DNA of 64,000 bases from Ramlibacter sp. (GTDB lineage Bacteria; Pseudomonadota; Gammaproteobacteria; Burkholderiales; Burkholderiaceae_C), in assembly GCA_029237735.1 (NCBI GenBank), contig JAQZBU010000017.1, forward strand, positions 1 to 64,000. Direction: 5' to 3'. Positions 16,429 to 25,488 of this stretch are shown piece after piece; position 1 is the first letter of the stretch, and every line of letters starts with the position of its first letter. Both the position numbers and the translations under genes were made by a program. The notes beneath the pieces were generated by a model, which was given only the letters and a program-made list of their open reading frames with translations, had not been told where the DNA came from and did not search any database.

Positions 16429-17756
16429 GGTTCGATTTTTCCATCCGCGCGCGATTGATCCTGGGCGCCGCGCTGGTGCTGGTCGCTTTCATGACGTTCG
16501 CGGGGGTGGCGCTGCAGCGCGCCCATGCGGACAGCGTGCAGGCCGCGCATTTTGCTCGGCTGCAAGGCACGATCTATTTGCTGCTGGCCGGGGCTGAAGT
16601 GGACGCCTCGGGCGCGCTGGTCATGCCCTCGGGGCTGGCCGAGCCGCGCCTGTCGCTGCCCGGCTCAGGCCTTTACGCGAGCATCCTGAATGTCAACCGA
16701 CGCGAGACCTGGCAGTCTGCTTCCAGCGTCGGTGCCAACCCGCCATTCCAGCGCGACGTGCCGGTGGGCCAGTGGCGCTACGACGTCATGGACGGCGCGG
16801 GTGGCGCTTTCCTGGCGGTCGGCTACGGCGTCAAGTGGGCCGGGCCGAGCGTCCAGGCCACTTTGGTGCTGTCCGCTCTCGAGGGCAAGGCGGCATTCGA
16901 CCGGGAGGTAAAGGCCTTCCGCCGAACGCTCTGGGGCTGGCTCATAGGCTCCGGCGTGCTGTTGCTGCTCTCGCAGACGTTGTTGCTGCAATGGGGCCTC
17001 GCGCCCTTGCAGCGGGTGGCGCAGGAAGTGTCCCGTATCGAACACGGCGAGCAGACGGAAGTGCAGGGCCGCTACCCCTCGGAAATCGCGGCACTCACCG
17101 GCAACCTGAACACCCTGATCAAGCAGGAGCGCGTGCGACAGACCCGTTACAAGGAGGCGCTGAGCTTCCTGGCGCACAGCCTGAAGACCCCGCTGGCCGT
17201 GTTGCGCACGGCGCTGGATGAGCCGGCGCAACTGCCGGACACCGTGGCCGAGCAGGTCGCCCGCATGGACGACATCGTGCAGCACCAGCTGGGACGCGCA
17301 GGGGCCAGCGGCTCGGCGCGCTTCGCACCTTATCTACATTTGGCGCCCATCCTGGGCCGCATCCGCGATTCGCTCGGCAAGGTGTACGCCGAGAAGCAGC
17401 TCGAATTCACGCTCGACTGCCCGCCGGATTTGAGCTGGCGCATCGACGAGGGTGATGCATTCGAGATGCTCGGCAACGTCCTGGACAACGCGGCCAAGTG
17501 GGCGAAGCAGCGCGTCGCAGTAAAGGCGTGGCGTGAAGGGGGCAGTTTGAAGGTGCGCATCGAGGATGACGGCCCCGGCTTCAGCGACACGCAGGCGGTG
17601 CTGCAACTGCACGTGCGTATGGATGAGAAGGTGCCGGGGCACGGCGTGGGCCTGGCTGTCGTCAACGACCTCGTCGCCAGCCACCAGGGGCAGCTCGACC
17701 TGTCGAGCTCGCGTTGGGGCGGGGCGCAAGTGGACATCCTGCTGCCGGCCGCGTGA
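16425..17756 (+). CDS. Membrane sensor histidine kinase
   Basis: A 443-residue sensor kinase of the QseC/PhoQ type. Helix 1 spans about 10-30, a periplasmic sensor of about 130 residues follows, helix 2 is at about 169-190 (LWGWLIGSGVLLLLSQTLLL), then a HAMP-like linker. The phospho-acceptor is His251 in SFLAHSLKTPLAVLRTAL. The ATPase domain has the N-box NVLDNAAKWAK, the G1 box EDDGPGF and GHGVGLAVV. Overlap with the regulator start signals translational coupling. What it senses is unknown; the PepSY and glycine-zipper neighbours suggest an envelope signal. Confidence 0.93.
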   Translation: MRFDFSIRARLILGAALVLVAFMTFAGVALQRAHADSVQAAHFARLQGTIYLLLAGAEVDASGALVMPSGLAEPRLSLPGSGLYASILNVNRRETWQSASSVGANPPFQRDVPVGQWRYDVMDGAGGAFLAVGYGVKWAGPSVQATLVLSALEGKAAFDREVKAFRRTLWGWLIGSGVLLLLSQTLLLQWGLAPLQRVAQEVSRIEHGEQTEVQGRYPSEIAALTGNLNTLIKQERVRQTRYKEALSFLAHSLKTPLAVLRTALDEPAQLPDTVAEQVARMDDIVQHQLGRAGASGSARFAPYLHLAPILGRIRDSLGKVYAEKQLEFTLDCPPDLSWRIDEGDAFEMLGNVLDNAAKWAKQRVAVKAWREGGSLKVRIEDDGPGFSDTQAVLQLHVRMDEKVPGHGVGLAVVNDLVASHQGQLDLSSSRWGGAQVDILLPAA

Positions 17757-17791
17757 ACATCGTGGCAAGGGCGGAGAACTTTCTGCATTCG

Positions 17792-17826
17792 GTTCAGCTA
17801 ACGTTCATGCACGCCCGCGCAAGATG
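17792..17826 (+). promoter_or_regulatory. Second copy of the direct-repeat promoter
   Basis: GTTCA at 17792-17796 and 17803-17807 (11-bp spacing), then CAAGATG at 17820-17826, 17 bp after the second half-site, as in the copy at 14921. The similarity extends downstream into a CCAT-C-CCAACCA block just before the start codon of each gene. It lies after the kinase stop and in front of the gene at 17852. Confidence 0.6.
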
Positions 17827-17851
17827 ACTCCATGCCAACCAAGGAGCCATC

Positions 17852-18274
17852 ATGAAACTCTCTACCAAATCCCTCGCCACCGTTGCTGTCGTGCTGGGCG
17901 CTTTCGCGGCGGCTTCCGCGGCGCATGCCCGCAGCGATGTAATCTTCTCCATCGGTGTGCAGTCGCCGGGCTACGGCTACGTGCAGCCTGGGTATGGCTA
18001 CGCGCAGCCGGCGCCGATCTATGTGGAGCCGGCACCCGTCTACGTAGCGCCCCCCGCTTACTATGCGCCGCGCCCCGTGTATGTCCAGCCGCAGGTTTCC
18101 TATTACGGGCGCAGCCATCATGACCGCCGCTATGACGGCCGCTACGAGCGTCGCTGGGGCCCCAATGGCGACCTCGACCGTGACGGCATCCGCAATCGCA
18201 ATGACCGCGACATCGACGGTGACGGCATCCGCAACCGCCGCGATCACTTCCCGGCCGACCGCTACCGCTACTGA
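17852..18274 (+). CDS. Small secreted Tyr/Pro/Gly-rich protein with Asp-rich tail
   Basis: A 140-residue protein of unknown function. A signal peptide (MKLSTKSLATVAVVLGAFAAASAAHA) is followed by a tyrosine/proline/glycine-rich segment with repeats such as GYGYVQPGYGYAQPAP and VYVAPPAYYAPRPVYVQ. The C-terminus has two calcium-loop-like stretches, DLDRDGIRNRNDRD and DIDGDGIRNRRD, resembling thrombospondin type 3/EF-hand loops. It ends HFPADRYRY. Its promoter is the twin of that of the operon upstream and a strong terminator follows the stop, so it is its own transcription unit. Confidence 0.75.
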   Translation: MKLSTKSLATVAVVLGAFAAASAAHARSDVIFSIGVQSPGYGYVQPGYGYAQPAPIYVEPAPVYVAPPAYYAPRPVYVQPQVSYYGRSHHDRRYDGRYERRWGPNGDLDRDGIRNRNDRDIDGDGIRNRRDHFPADRYRY

Positions 18275-18282
18275 TCAATAAA

Positions 18283-18315
18283 AACCCCCTGCGGCTTGCC
18301 TGCCGCAGGGGGGTT
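18283..18315 (+). terminator. Rho-independent terminator-like hairpin
   Basis: Stem AACCCCCTGCGGC / GCCGCAGGGGGGTT around a six-base TTGCCT loop, beginning nine bases after the stop of the small secreted protein gene. There is no clean U-run, but the flanking A-rich stretch 5' could act in the other direction for the convergent dcu gene. Confidence 0.75.
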
Positions 18316-18435
18316 GAGAATACCGGGCTGAAGAAACTTGCAAAAAAGCGTCCCGGCAGATGAAGCGTACGCACTTATGCAAGCGCATACAGTGCCGTAC
18401 GTCACGTTATTTTGTAACTGTCGCCCTTGCGTCGG

Positions 18436-19776
18436 TCAAAAGACCACACGGGCCAGCGCCAGACCCGTGGCCACGGCCACGCCAGTAGCTACCAGCCCGG
18501 GCACCATGAACGAGTGGTTTAGCACGTACTTGCCAATGCGCGTGGTGCCGGAGAGGTCGAAGTTGATGGCGGCGATGAGCGAACCGTAGGTCGGGATGAA
18601 AAAGTAACCGTTGACCGACGGGAACATCGCGATGAGGAACTGCGGCGGGATTCCGAGCGCCATGCCCAGTGGCATCAACGCGCGCGTGGTTGCGGCCTGG
18701 CTGTATAGCAGCACCGAGGCGAAGAACAGGCCGAAGGCAAAAGTCCAGGGCGCTGCCTTGGCCCAGTCGCCGATGGCAGGCACGATCACGTCCTTGTTCG
18801 CGGAGATGAAGCTGTCGCCAAGCCAGGCCAGCCCGAAGATGCCGATCACTGCCACCACGCCGGCGCGCAGCGTGGCTGTCTTGGGCACGTCGTCCACAAC
18901 AACCTTGGTGAGAACCAACATCACCGCGGCCACCGACATCATCACGATCTCGATCACGATGGGCATGCCCAGCGCAGACTTGGCTCCCGGCAAGGTGCGC
19001 AACTGCGGGAAGAAGCCGAACAGCACGACCAGCGCCACGCCGGTGAGGAAGATGAAGGCGGCCAGCTTGGCCGCGGGCTTCACGGCTTCGCGCGCCTCGG
19101 TTGCGTCATGCGCCTTGGGCGCCGGAATCAGGCCGGCCTTCAGGCGCGCCTGGTAGACCTCGTCGTCTTTCAGGTCCTTGCCCATGAATACGGAGATGAT
19201 GGCCGCGGCCAGCACGCCCGTCAGCGTCGCCGGCACGCAGATCATCAGGATCTGCGCCAGGCCCCACTCGCCCATCCCCTTCTCGGCGAACAAGCCGATC
19301 ATCGCCGCCGTGGCCGCCGCAACCGGGCTCGCGGTGATGGCTTGCTGCGACGCGATGGTGGCTACCGCCATGGGACGCTCGGGACGGATGCCGTTGCGGT
19401 GCGCCGTTTCGTAGATCACAGGCAGCAGCGGATAGACGATGTGGCCCGTGCCCGCGAGGAAGGTGAACGTCCAGGTCGTGAGCGGCGCGACGATGGTGAC
19501 GTACTTCGGATTAGCGCGGATGATGCGCTCAGCGATGCGCACCAGGAAGTCGATGCCGCCGGCCGCTTCCATCACAGAGGCGGCCATGATCACCGCGAGG
19601 ATGATCAGCATCACGTCGATGGGCGGCGAGGTGGGATTGACGCCGAAGGCGACGACCAGCACCAGCAGGCCGACCGCACCCCACAGCCCGAGGCCGACTC
19701 CGGCCGAGCGTGCGCCCAGCCAGATGGCCCCGAGGACAACCAGGAACTGAAGAAAGATGGTGAGTGTCATGATCAT
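18436..19776 (-). CDS. Anaerobic C4-dicarboxylate transporter, Dcu family
   Basis: A 446-residue inner-membrane carrier of the DcuA/DcuB family, which exchanges fumarate, aspartate or malate for succinate. About eleven helices; the family blocks LAGTGHIVYPLLPVIYETAHRNGIRPERPMAVATIASQQAITASPVAAATAAMIGLF and FGLFFASVLLYSQAATTRALMPLGMALGIPP are present. The gene follows aspA by ten bases, so the pair forms an aspartate-to-fumarate unit: import aspartate, release ammonia, and use or exchange fumarate. DcuA versus DcuB cannot be settled by eye. Confidence 0.9.
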   Translation of the reverse strand: MIMTLTIFLQFLVVLGAIWLGARSAGVGLGLWGAVGLLVLVVAFGVNPTSPPIDVMLIILAVIMAASVMEAAGGIDFLVRIAERIIRANPKYVTIVAPLTTWTFTFLAGTGHIVYPLLPVIYETAHRNGIRPERPMAVATIASQQAITASPVAAATAAMIGLFAEKGMGEWGLAQILMICVPATLTGVLAAAIISVFMGKDLKDDEVYQARLKAGLIPAPKAHDATEAREAVKPAAKLAAFIFLTGVALVVLFGFFPQLRTLPGAKSALGMPIVIEIVMMSVAAVMLVLTKVVVDDVPKTATLRAGVVAVIGIFGLAWLGDSFISANKDVIVPAIGDWAKAAPWTFAFGLFFASVLLYSQAATTRALMPLGMALGIPPQFLIAMFPSVNGYFFIPTYGSLIAAINFDLSGTTRIGKYVLNHSFMVPGLVATGVAVATGLALARVVF

Positions 19777-19786
19777 CTTTCCGGGT

Positions 19787-21190
19787 TCAGCGCTCGAACT
19801 TCGGGCTGATCAGGTTTTCGAACGAGAAGATCTCGTCCCATTGCTGCTGCGTGAGCAGCTTGCGCTCGTTCACCACGATGTCGTGCAGCGACTTGCCGGT
19901 CTCGAAGCCCTCGCGCGCGATGTCCGCGCACTGCTTGTAGCCGAGCAGCGGCTTGAGCACGGTGACGATGCCCAGCGAGTTGAGCACCATGTCGCGCGTT
20001 CGCTCCGCGTTGGCCGTGATGCCGTCGATGCAGTTGACGCGCAAGCTCTGCACCGCGTTCTCCATCGTGCTGATCGACGTGAACAGCGCGTAGGTGATCA
20101 CCGGTTCCATCACGTTCAGTTGCAGCTGGCCGGCTGACGCCGCGAGCGTCACTGTCAGGTCCAGCCCGATCACCAGGAAGCTGACCTGGTTCACCACTTC
20201 CGGGATGACCGGGTTGACCTTGCCGGGCATGATCGACGAGCCCGGCTGCATCTGCGGCAGGTTGATCTCATTGAAGCCGCAGCGCGGGCCGGAGGCGAGA
20301 AGCCGCAGATCGTTGCAGATCTTGGTGAGCTTGGAGGACGTGCGCTTGAGCACGCCGGACAGCAATACGTAGGCGCCGGTATCGGACGTCGCTTCCACCA
20401 GGTCACCAGCCAGGATGAATTGCGTTCCGGTGATCTCGGACAGGTAGCGTGTCGCCAGCTCCGGATAGCCGGGCGCGGCCGTGACCATCGTGCCGATCGC
20501 CGTGGCGCCGAGGTTGATCTCGTGCAGGAACTGCCGCACCTCGGCGATGCGCTGCACCTCCTCGCCGATGGTCGTGCCCCAGCCATGGAACTCTTGCCCC
20601 AACGACATCGGTACGGCGTCCTGCAGGTGGGTGCGACCCATCTTCAGCACGCGGTCGAACTCCTTGCCTTTGGCGAAGAACGCCGCCTGCAAGCGGCTCA
20701 GCTCCTCCATGTAGCGCGTGAGACGCAGGATCAAGGCCAGGCGGAAGGCGGTGGGATAGACGTCGTTGGTCGACTGCCCGTAGTTCACGTGGTCGTTCGG
20801 GCTGACGTACTGGTATTCGCCCTTCTGGTGGCCCATGTGCTCCAGCGCGAGGTTGGCGATGACCTCGTTGGCGTTCATGTTCGTGGAGGTGCCGGCGCCT
20901 CCCTGGATGAAGTCGGTGAGGAACTGGTCGCGCATCTCGCCGGCGATGAGCTTGTCGCAGGCCACCACGATCGCGTCGGCGACGGCGGCATCGAGCACCT
21001 TCAAGTCGCGGTTGGCGAGCGCCGCTGCCTTCTTGACGTAGCCGAAGGCCCGCACGAATTCGGGTTCGGCCGACATCGGCACGCCCGTGATGCGGAAGTT
21101 GTCCATGCCGCGCTGCGTCTGGACACCGTAGTAGGCATCCGAGGGAATTTCGCGCGCGCCCAGGAAGTCGCGTTCTGTGCGTGTGGTCAT
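19787..21190 (-). CDS. aspA: Aspartate ammonia-lyase
   Basis: A 467-residue member of the fumarase/aspartase superfamily that deaminates L-aspartate to fumarate. The superfamily signature GSSIMPGKVNP is near residue 320, whose Ser is the catalytic base in AspA, and the start RTERDFLGAREIPSDAYYGVQTQRGMDNF and QGGAGTSTNMNANEVIANLALE fit aspartase rather than fumarase C. The neighbour dcu gene immediately downstream supports aspartase. Cytosolic homotetramer in known members. Confidence 0.93.
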   Translation of the reverse strand: MTTRTERDFLGAREIPSDAYYGVQTQRGMDNFRITGVPMSAEPEFVRAFGYVKKAAALANRDLKVLDAAVADAIVVACDKLIAGEMRDQFLTDFIQGGAGTSTNMNANEVIANLALEHMGHQKGEYQYVSPNDHVNYGQSTNDVYPTAFRLALILRLTRYMEELSRLQAAFFAKGKEFDRVLKMGRTHLQDAVPMSLGQEFHGWGTTIGEEVQRIAEVRQFLHEINLGATAIGTMVTAAPGYPELATRYLSEITGTQFILAGDLVEATSDTGAYVLLSGVLKRTSSKLTKICNDLRLLASGPRCGFNEINLPQMQPGSSIMPGKVNPVIPEVVNQVSFLVIGLDLTVTLAASAGQLQLNVMEPVITYALFTSISTMENAVQSLRVNCIDGITANAERTRDMVLNSLGIVTVLKPLLGYKQCADIAREGFETGKSLHDIVVNERKLLTQQQWDEIFSFENLISPKFER

Positions 21191-21342
21191 GTTCGCCCTT
21201 TCGTGTTGGTGTGTGATTGATTGTGGTCATCGCACCGGGCGTTGTACTTGCCACACGTCAACCCGCGAACCGCGTTGAAGGCCAGTTGTGCATGCGCCCA
21301 TGCCGGGGCAACATAAGGTGCCCGGCGGCAGTCAGAACGCCG

Positions 21343-22020
21343 TCAGGCGACGCCGTCGATCCAGCGGGCTATCGTGTCCAGCAGTTCTTCGCGTACCTGC
21401 GCATCAGTGCGCCCGGAGCGAACGAGGACATGGAAGGAATGGTCCGCACCATCAACGACGTGCAGCGTGGCGCGGCCCTCGAGCTTCGAGGTGGTTTGCC
21501 GGATGAGCTCCAGCTCGGCCAGCTCGTCACGCGTGCCTTGCAGGAAGAGCATCGGCAGCGCGACATCGGCCAGGTGCTTCGCTCGCTCGACCGACGGCTT
21601 GCCCGCCGGATGCAACGGAAAGCCCACGAAGACGATTCCCCTCACGCCCGGGAGCGGCTGCGCTGCCTGGGCCTGCGAGGTCATGCGCCCGCCGTAGGAT
21701 TTGCCTCCGGCGAATAGCGGCAAGCCCGGAAGTTGCCGCGACGCCTCCTCGACGGCCGCACGCACCGCCGCCTGCGCGACGGCCGGGGCGTCCGGGCGTT
21801 TGGAGCCGTGCTCCATATACGGAAACTGAAACCGCAACGTCGCGATGCCACGCTGAGCCAGGCCGTCGGCCATCTCCGCCATGAATGCGTGGTTCATCCC
21901 GCCGCCTGCGCCATGGGCGAATACATAGCAGGCCCGCGCGCTGGCGGGCGCGACGAGCAGGCCCGAGGTGGTGGCGCCCGCGCCCAGCGGAATCGTCAAG
22001 GGGATGGAAGGGGTCGGCAT
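21343..22020 (-). CDS. Alpha/beta hydrolase (KANL3/Tex30-like)
   Basis: A 225-residue alpha/beta hydrolase. The nucleophile is Ser108 in AGGKSYGGRM, followed by Asp165 in LQGTRDELAE and His194 in VDGADHSF; the oxyanion region is YVFAHGAGGGMNH. The short lid-less form and GGKSxGGR elbow match a family of putative dienelactone-hydrolase-like or Tex30-like esterases of unknown substrate. Its own unit; neighbours are aspA upstream on the same strand (152 bp) and a divergent small gene. Confidence 0.85.
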   Translation of the reverse strand: MPTPSIPLTIPLGAGATTSGLLVAPASARACYVFAHGAGGGMNHAFMAEMADGLAQRGIATLRFQFPYMEHGSKRPDAPAVAQAAVRAAVEEASRQLPGLPLFAGGKSYGGRMTSQAQAAQPLPGVRGIVFVGFPLHPAGKPSVERAKHLADVALPMLFLQGTRDELAELELIRQTTSKLEGRATLHVVDGADHSFHVLVRSGRTDAQVREELLDTIARWIDGVA

Positions 22021-22129
22021 GGGTTATCGCGTCGAGAAAGCGTGATCTCGTCCATGCTTTTATTTGAACACGCGGCCCCGGCGGAGTATCGTTACATGCG
22101 TACGCTTCGTGGTTCCACATGGACAACAC

Positions 22130-22477
22130 ATGGACAAGCGAGTGCAGTTAGCGTTGATGGCGGCCGTGCTGCTCGGCGGTGGGAAATACCTTTACCTCAA
22201 CGGCGGCATCTTGCCCTATCAAGTGGAGCCATTGCAGGTCGCTCAGCGCGGAATTGAACTCGAACAATGCCTGTACGCGGCCCAGATGGCCTTCGACGTG
22301 CACTGGGCCGCGGCCTGCACGACGCAAGTCGGTGCCGACGACAGTGCCGAGTGCGATCTCCCCGATACCAAGGCCGCGGTTGTCAACGCATGGCTCAACG
22401 ATGAGGAGAAGCGGTGCATGGCCGAGGCGCGTGGCACGCGTCTGAGCCGCCTCAGTGCCAAGGATGGGCCGCGTTGA
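22130..22477 (+). CDS. Hypothetical protein with N-terminal membrane anchor
   Basis: A 115-residue protein I do not recognise. An N-terminal hydrophobic stretch (VQLALMAAVLLGGGKYLYL) suggests an anchor or uncleaved signal. The remainder is polar with four cysteines (in QCLYAA, AACTTQ, AECDLP, KRCMAE), so one or two disulfides in the periplasm are plausible. The ATG at 22130 is chosen because it starts directly before the hydrophobic segment; an in-frame start 66 bp upstream adds a basic, unlikely leader. Confidence 0.55.
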   Translation: MDKRVQLALMAAVLLGGGKYLYLNGGILPYQVEPLQVAQRGIELEQCLYAAQMAFDVHWAAACTTQVGADDSAECDLPDTKAAVVNAWLNDEEKRCMAEARGTRLSRLSAKDGPR

Positions 22478-22541
22478 CTTCCGTCAAGGGCCGGCGCGCC
22501 GGCGGCGCCCATGATATGCGGGACACTCCAGGAGCTCCGTC

Positions 22542-23087
22542 ATGGGCGATCCCGTCAAGGCATGGCATGAGGAACACATGTATTTCAACCGCCTGCTGCG
22601 GCTGCTGCAGCATGAGGTCGAGGTATTTTCCACGGCCGAGGTGCCCAACTATCCATTGATGCTGGACATCATCAGCTATCTGCGCGATTACGCGGACCAG
22701 TACCACCACCCGCGCGAGGATGAAGTCTTTCGACGCCTCGCCCTGCACCGACCGGACCAGCGTGGGCCCGTCGCCCGGCTGCAGCAGGAGCACCGCGTGA
22801 TTGCCAACGCCGGCACGACTCTGATGCGCCTGCTGGAAGAGGTGCAGTCCGACGCCGTGGTGTCGCGCGCACAGGTCGAGGTGGCAGCGGCCACCTACCT
22901 CGTCTATTACGGCAACCACATCGCGAACGAGGAAGAGCAGATCCTCCAGCTCGCGGGGCAGACCCTCAGCGAAGCGGACTGGAAGGCGGCCAAGGACGCT
23001 GCCCCTGCGGGCCATGACCCGTTACTGGGCGCGCATCCCGAGGAACGCTTTCGCGAGCTGCGGCGGCGGATCGCCGTGGAGGCCTGA
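22542..23087 (+). CDS. Hemerythrin-like (HHE) protein
   Basis: A 181-residue four-helix HHE cation-binding protein. Likely diiron ligands include His9 and His12 region (WHEEHMYF), the YHHPREDEVF motif, EHRVI, and YGNHIANEEEQIL. Members bind a non-heme diiron centre and are linked to oxygen, NO or metal handling. RBS is AGGAG in the segment before the ATG. A second, different HHE protein occurs at 45784. Ends near an AsmA-family gene on the other strand. Confidence 0.85.
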   Translation: MGDPVKAWHEEHMYFNRLLRLLQHEVEVFSTAEVPNYPLMLDIISYLRDYADQYHHPREDEVFRRLALHRPDQRGPVARLQQEHRVIANAGTTLMRLLEEVQSDAVVSRAQVEVAAATYLVYYGNHIANEEEQILQLAGQTLSEADWKAAKDAAPAGHDPLLGAHPEERFRELRRRIAVEA

Positions 23088-23116
23088 GCGCGGGCGATCC
23101 TTGGCGCGGGCGATCC

Positions 23117-25048
23117 CTAGCGCGGCTGCATGTCACTGGCCTTGACCCCGGTCTCGGCCCGCGCTTCCTTCATGAGCGCGGCGCAGTCGCTGTCCTTTGC
23201 CGTGCCGAAGTCCAGCAGCGGAAGCAGGGCGCCGACACCGCCGGTCGCGAAGCCCAAGGCTACCGCCAGGCCGCCGCGCAAGGTCGCGCCCTGCAGCTCG
23301 GGCTTGAGTACCGGCGCCATGAACGACCCCGTCACTCCGATGGGTCCGCGAAGCGACGCCAGGCTGAAACCCTTGGACTGCGACGCCAGCCGCAGGTGAA
23401 GCGATTCATCGGCGAAATCCACATTGCCGCTGCCGGTCATCTTGACCTTGGCGGTGTCCAGCTGCAGCGACTTCACCTTGAAATCACCTTCGACGGCATT
23501 GAAGATGCCGACCATGCAGCGGACCGGTACCTGCTTGTCCCCGCCCAGCATCAAGAGGAGCGAATTGGCGATGTCGAGGTTGGACATCCGCAGCGCCAGC
23601 TCGCCGACCGAGCCGCCTTCCATGATCAGCGCCGCGTCACCATGGGCCGTGGCCAGCATCTGGCCGACGGAGTTGCCATGGCCCTTCAAGGTGGCCCGGC
23701 CGCCCATGGTGCCGGTGCCCCCGGCGCCTAGACGGGACGTGGGGAACAGTTGCCCCACGCGCAATCCTTTGGCGGTGATGTCGGCCTTTGTCACCATCCG
23801 GGGCTGGCGCCCGTCCATCTCGATCACCGACACCAGGTTGCCGCCGGCCAGGCCGAAGTCCAGTGGCGCCAGCTTGACCACGCCGCCATTGACCACCAGG
23901 TGCGCGCTCATCTTGTCGAGCGGGAGGTTGGCCGTGACGATCTTGTCACCGCGGAAACGCACATCGACATCGGCCGCCATCAGCTTTTCCAGGCGGAAGG
24001 GTTCGGCGGGCAGCAGCCTGGTGCGCGGCGCGCGCAGCTCGTCGTCGCGCTTGGCCCCGATGAAACCGGCGAGGTCCTTCAGCACCAGCGCCCTGGACAC
24101 CAGCGTGGCGACCAGCTTCTGCGGTTTCGCGCCGCGATCGATCGAAAAGTCCCCGGCCAGGTCGCTTTCCCCGAGCGTCCCCTTGAAGCGGCGGAAGGTC
24201 CACACGTCGCCCGTGTGGTCGAGGAAGCCGGCGAACTTGTACGCCGGTGTCGGTGGCAGGGGCACGCCGATGATCGGGAAGAGCAATGCCAGGTCGCCGC
24301 CGGCAATCCTGAAGTTCAATTGCTCGCCCTTGAAGTGCAGCGGATCGAACAGCTTGCCGTCCATGCTGAAGTGGGTCGTGCCCACCGTGCCCTTCGCCTC
24401 GATAGGGTAGGGGTGCTGCGCATCGCGCAAGTTCAAGAGCGCGCCGCCGCGAGCGCTGATCATGGACGGCAGGCCCTTGTAGCGGCCCTTGCCAGAGAGC
24501 TCCAAACCGAAGGCCGATGCATTGGCATCGCCCGCGAGCGTCTTGAGTTCGAGGGAGAGTTCGGTATTGCGGATGGGGTCGCGGTAGGTGGCGGAGCCGC
24601 CATCGATGGCCAGCCGGCCGATCGGGGGGAACACCACCGGCTTGTCCGGCGCCTGCTCCTTGAACGCCCAGTTGACCTGCCCGATGCGGCTCACCTCCAG
24701 GGCGATGCGCGGCTGCGAGACGGTGATCTCGGGCAGGTCCACCTGGCCGGCCAGGAGCTTGCGCAGGTCGATCCGGAAATCGATCCGCTTTACCTCGGCC
24801 ATCACAGGTTCGCTGCTCCAGGCCGCATTACCCAGGACGACGTCATTCGCCACGATGCGCGGCTGCAGGGAAAGGTGGACTTTCAAGTCGCCGTTGATCG
24901 CGAAGCTGCGGCCGGTGGCGCTGGTCACGCGGCGCGCAATCGGCTCGCGCAGCAGGTTCCAGTCGAAGAAGGCAATGAACAGGGCGACCAGGACGGCCAG
25001 GACGAGAAACGCCCCCGCGATCCAATGCGTCGGGCGGGGCAGGGTCAA
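23117..25048 (-). CDS. AsmA-family envelope protein
   Basis: A 643-residue AsmA-like protein, a bridge-type lipid-transfer/outer-membrane assembly family. One N-terminal membrane helix (HWIAGAFLVLAVLVALFIAFFDW) anchors a long periplasmic beta-rich domain starting NLLREPIARRVTSATGRSFAINGDLKVHLSLQPRIVANDVVLGNA, the AsmA opening, and a C-terminal AsmA_2 region with GTMGGRATLKGHGNSVGQMLATAHGDAALIMEGGSVGELALRMSNLDIANSL. The length fits the family. Detailed role unknown in this organism. Confidence 0.88.
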   Translation of the reverse strand: MTLPRPTHWIAGAFLVLAVLVALFIAFFDWNLLREPIARRVTSATGRSFAINGDLKVHLSLQPRIVANDVVLGNAAWSSEPVMAEVKRIDFRIDLRKLLAGQVDLPEITVSQPRIALEVSRIGQVNWAFKEQAPDKPVVFPPIGRLAIDGGSATYRDPIRNTELSLELKTLAGDANASAFGLELSGKGRYKGLPSMISARGGALLNLRDAQHPYPIEAKGTVGTTHFSMDGKLFDPLHFKGEQLNFRIAGGDLALLFPIIGVPLPPTPAYKFAGFLDHTGDVWTFRRFKGTLGESDLAGDFSIDRGAKPQKLVATLVSRALVLKDLAGFIGAKRDDELRAPRTRLLPAEPFRLEKLMAADVDVRFRGDKIVTANLPLDKMSAHLVVNGGVVKLAPLDFGLAGGNLVSVIEMDGRQPRMVTKADITAKGLRVGQLFPTSRLGAGGTGTMGGRATLKGHGNSVGQMLATAHGDAALIMEGGSVGELALRMSNLDIANSLLLMLGGDKQVPVRCMVGIFNAVEGDFKVKSLQLDTAKVKMTGSGNVDFADESLHLRLASQSKGFSLASLRGPIGVTGSFMAPVLKPELQGATLRGGLAVALGFATGGVGALLPLLDFGTAKDSDCAALMKEARAETGVKASDMQPR

Positions 25049-25104
25049 AGTCAGATCTTGCCCATCGGCGGCACGCGGGTGGCGCAGCTCATGGAGGGGT
25101 AATC

Positions 25105-25311
25105 TCAGTGCAGGTGGGTAGGGCGTAATGCAGGCACGGCCAGTTCCCGGCCAACCATCGCCCGGGCGTAGAAATAGTTGTTGCGTGCACGCTCGCTGAG
25201 GCCATCGAGATCGACCTGGCCCGTCGGGCCGCAGGGAAATGAAAATCCGCGACCGGCATCGAACAAGGATTGGAAGCGCAGTTCGAATTGAGGCTGTGTC
25301 GAATTGATCAT
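25105..25311 (-). CDS. Small conserved hypothetical protein
   Basis: A 68-residue cytosolic protein. The block FQSLFDAGRGFSFPCGPTGQVDLDGLSERARNNYFYARAMVGREL looks like a short family common in Burkholderiales (recalled, not searched); function is unknown. Start at the ATG 25311, which has a GGAG site about ten bases upstream; an in-frame ATG at 25350 would add 13 residues. Encoded upstream of the AsmA gene on the same strand with a 56-bp gap. Confidence 0.65.
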   Translation of the reverse strand: MINSTQPQFELRFQSLFDAGRGFSFPCGPTGQVDLDGLSERARNNYFYARAMVGRELAVPALRPTHLH

Positions 25312-25488
25312 TTTGGGAACTCCGGTAGGCGCGGGCGTTGGCTTACGCATATTTCCAATGTGGGCGCAAGCGAATCCCTGCACCATCAGCGCAGACCGAC
25401 AGCAGGCCTCGGGTAGAACCGATGCCGGCGGATCGTGGCGGACTACAGGGCGTAGGACGCGACGCTGCCAAGGCGACAATGCGGCCGC

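Noticed and set aside
23750-25102. Plus-strand 450-codon frame over AsmA
   Set aside because: Shadow of AsmA with no recognisable motif.
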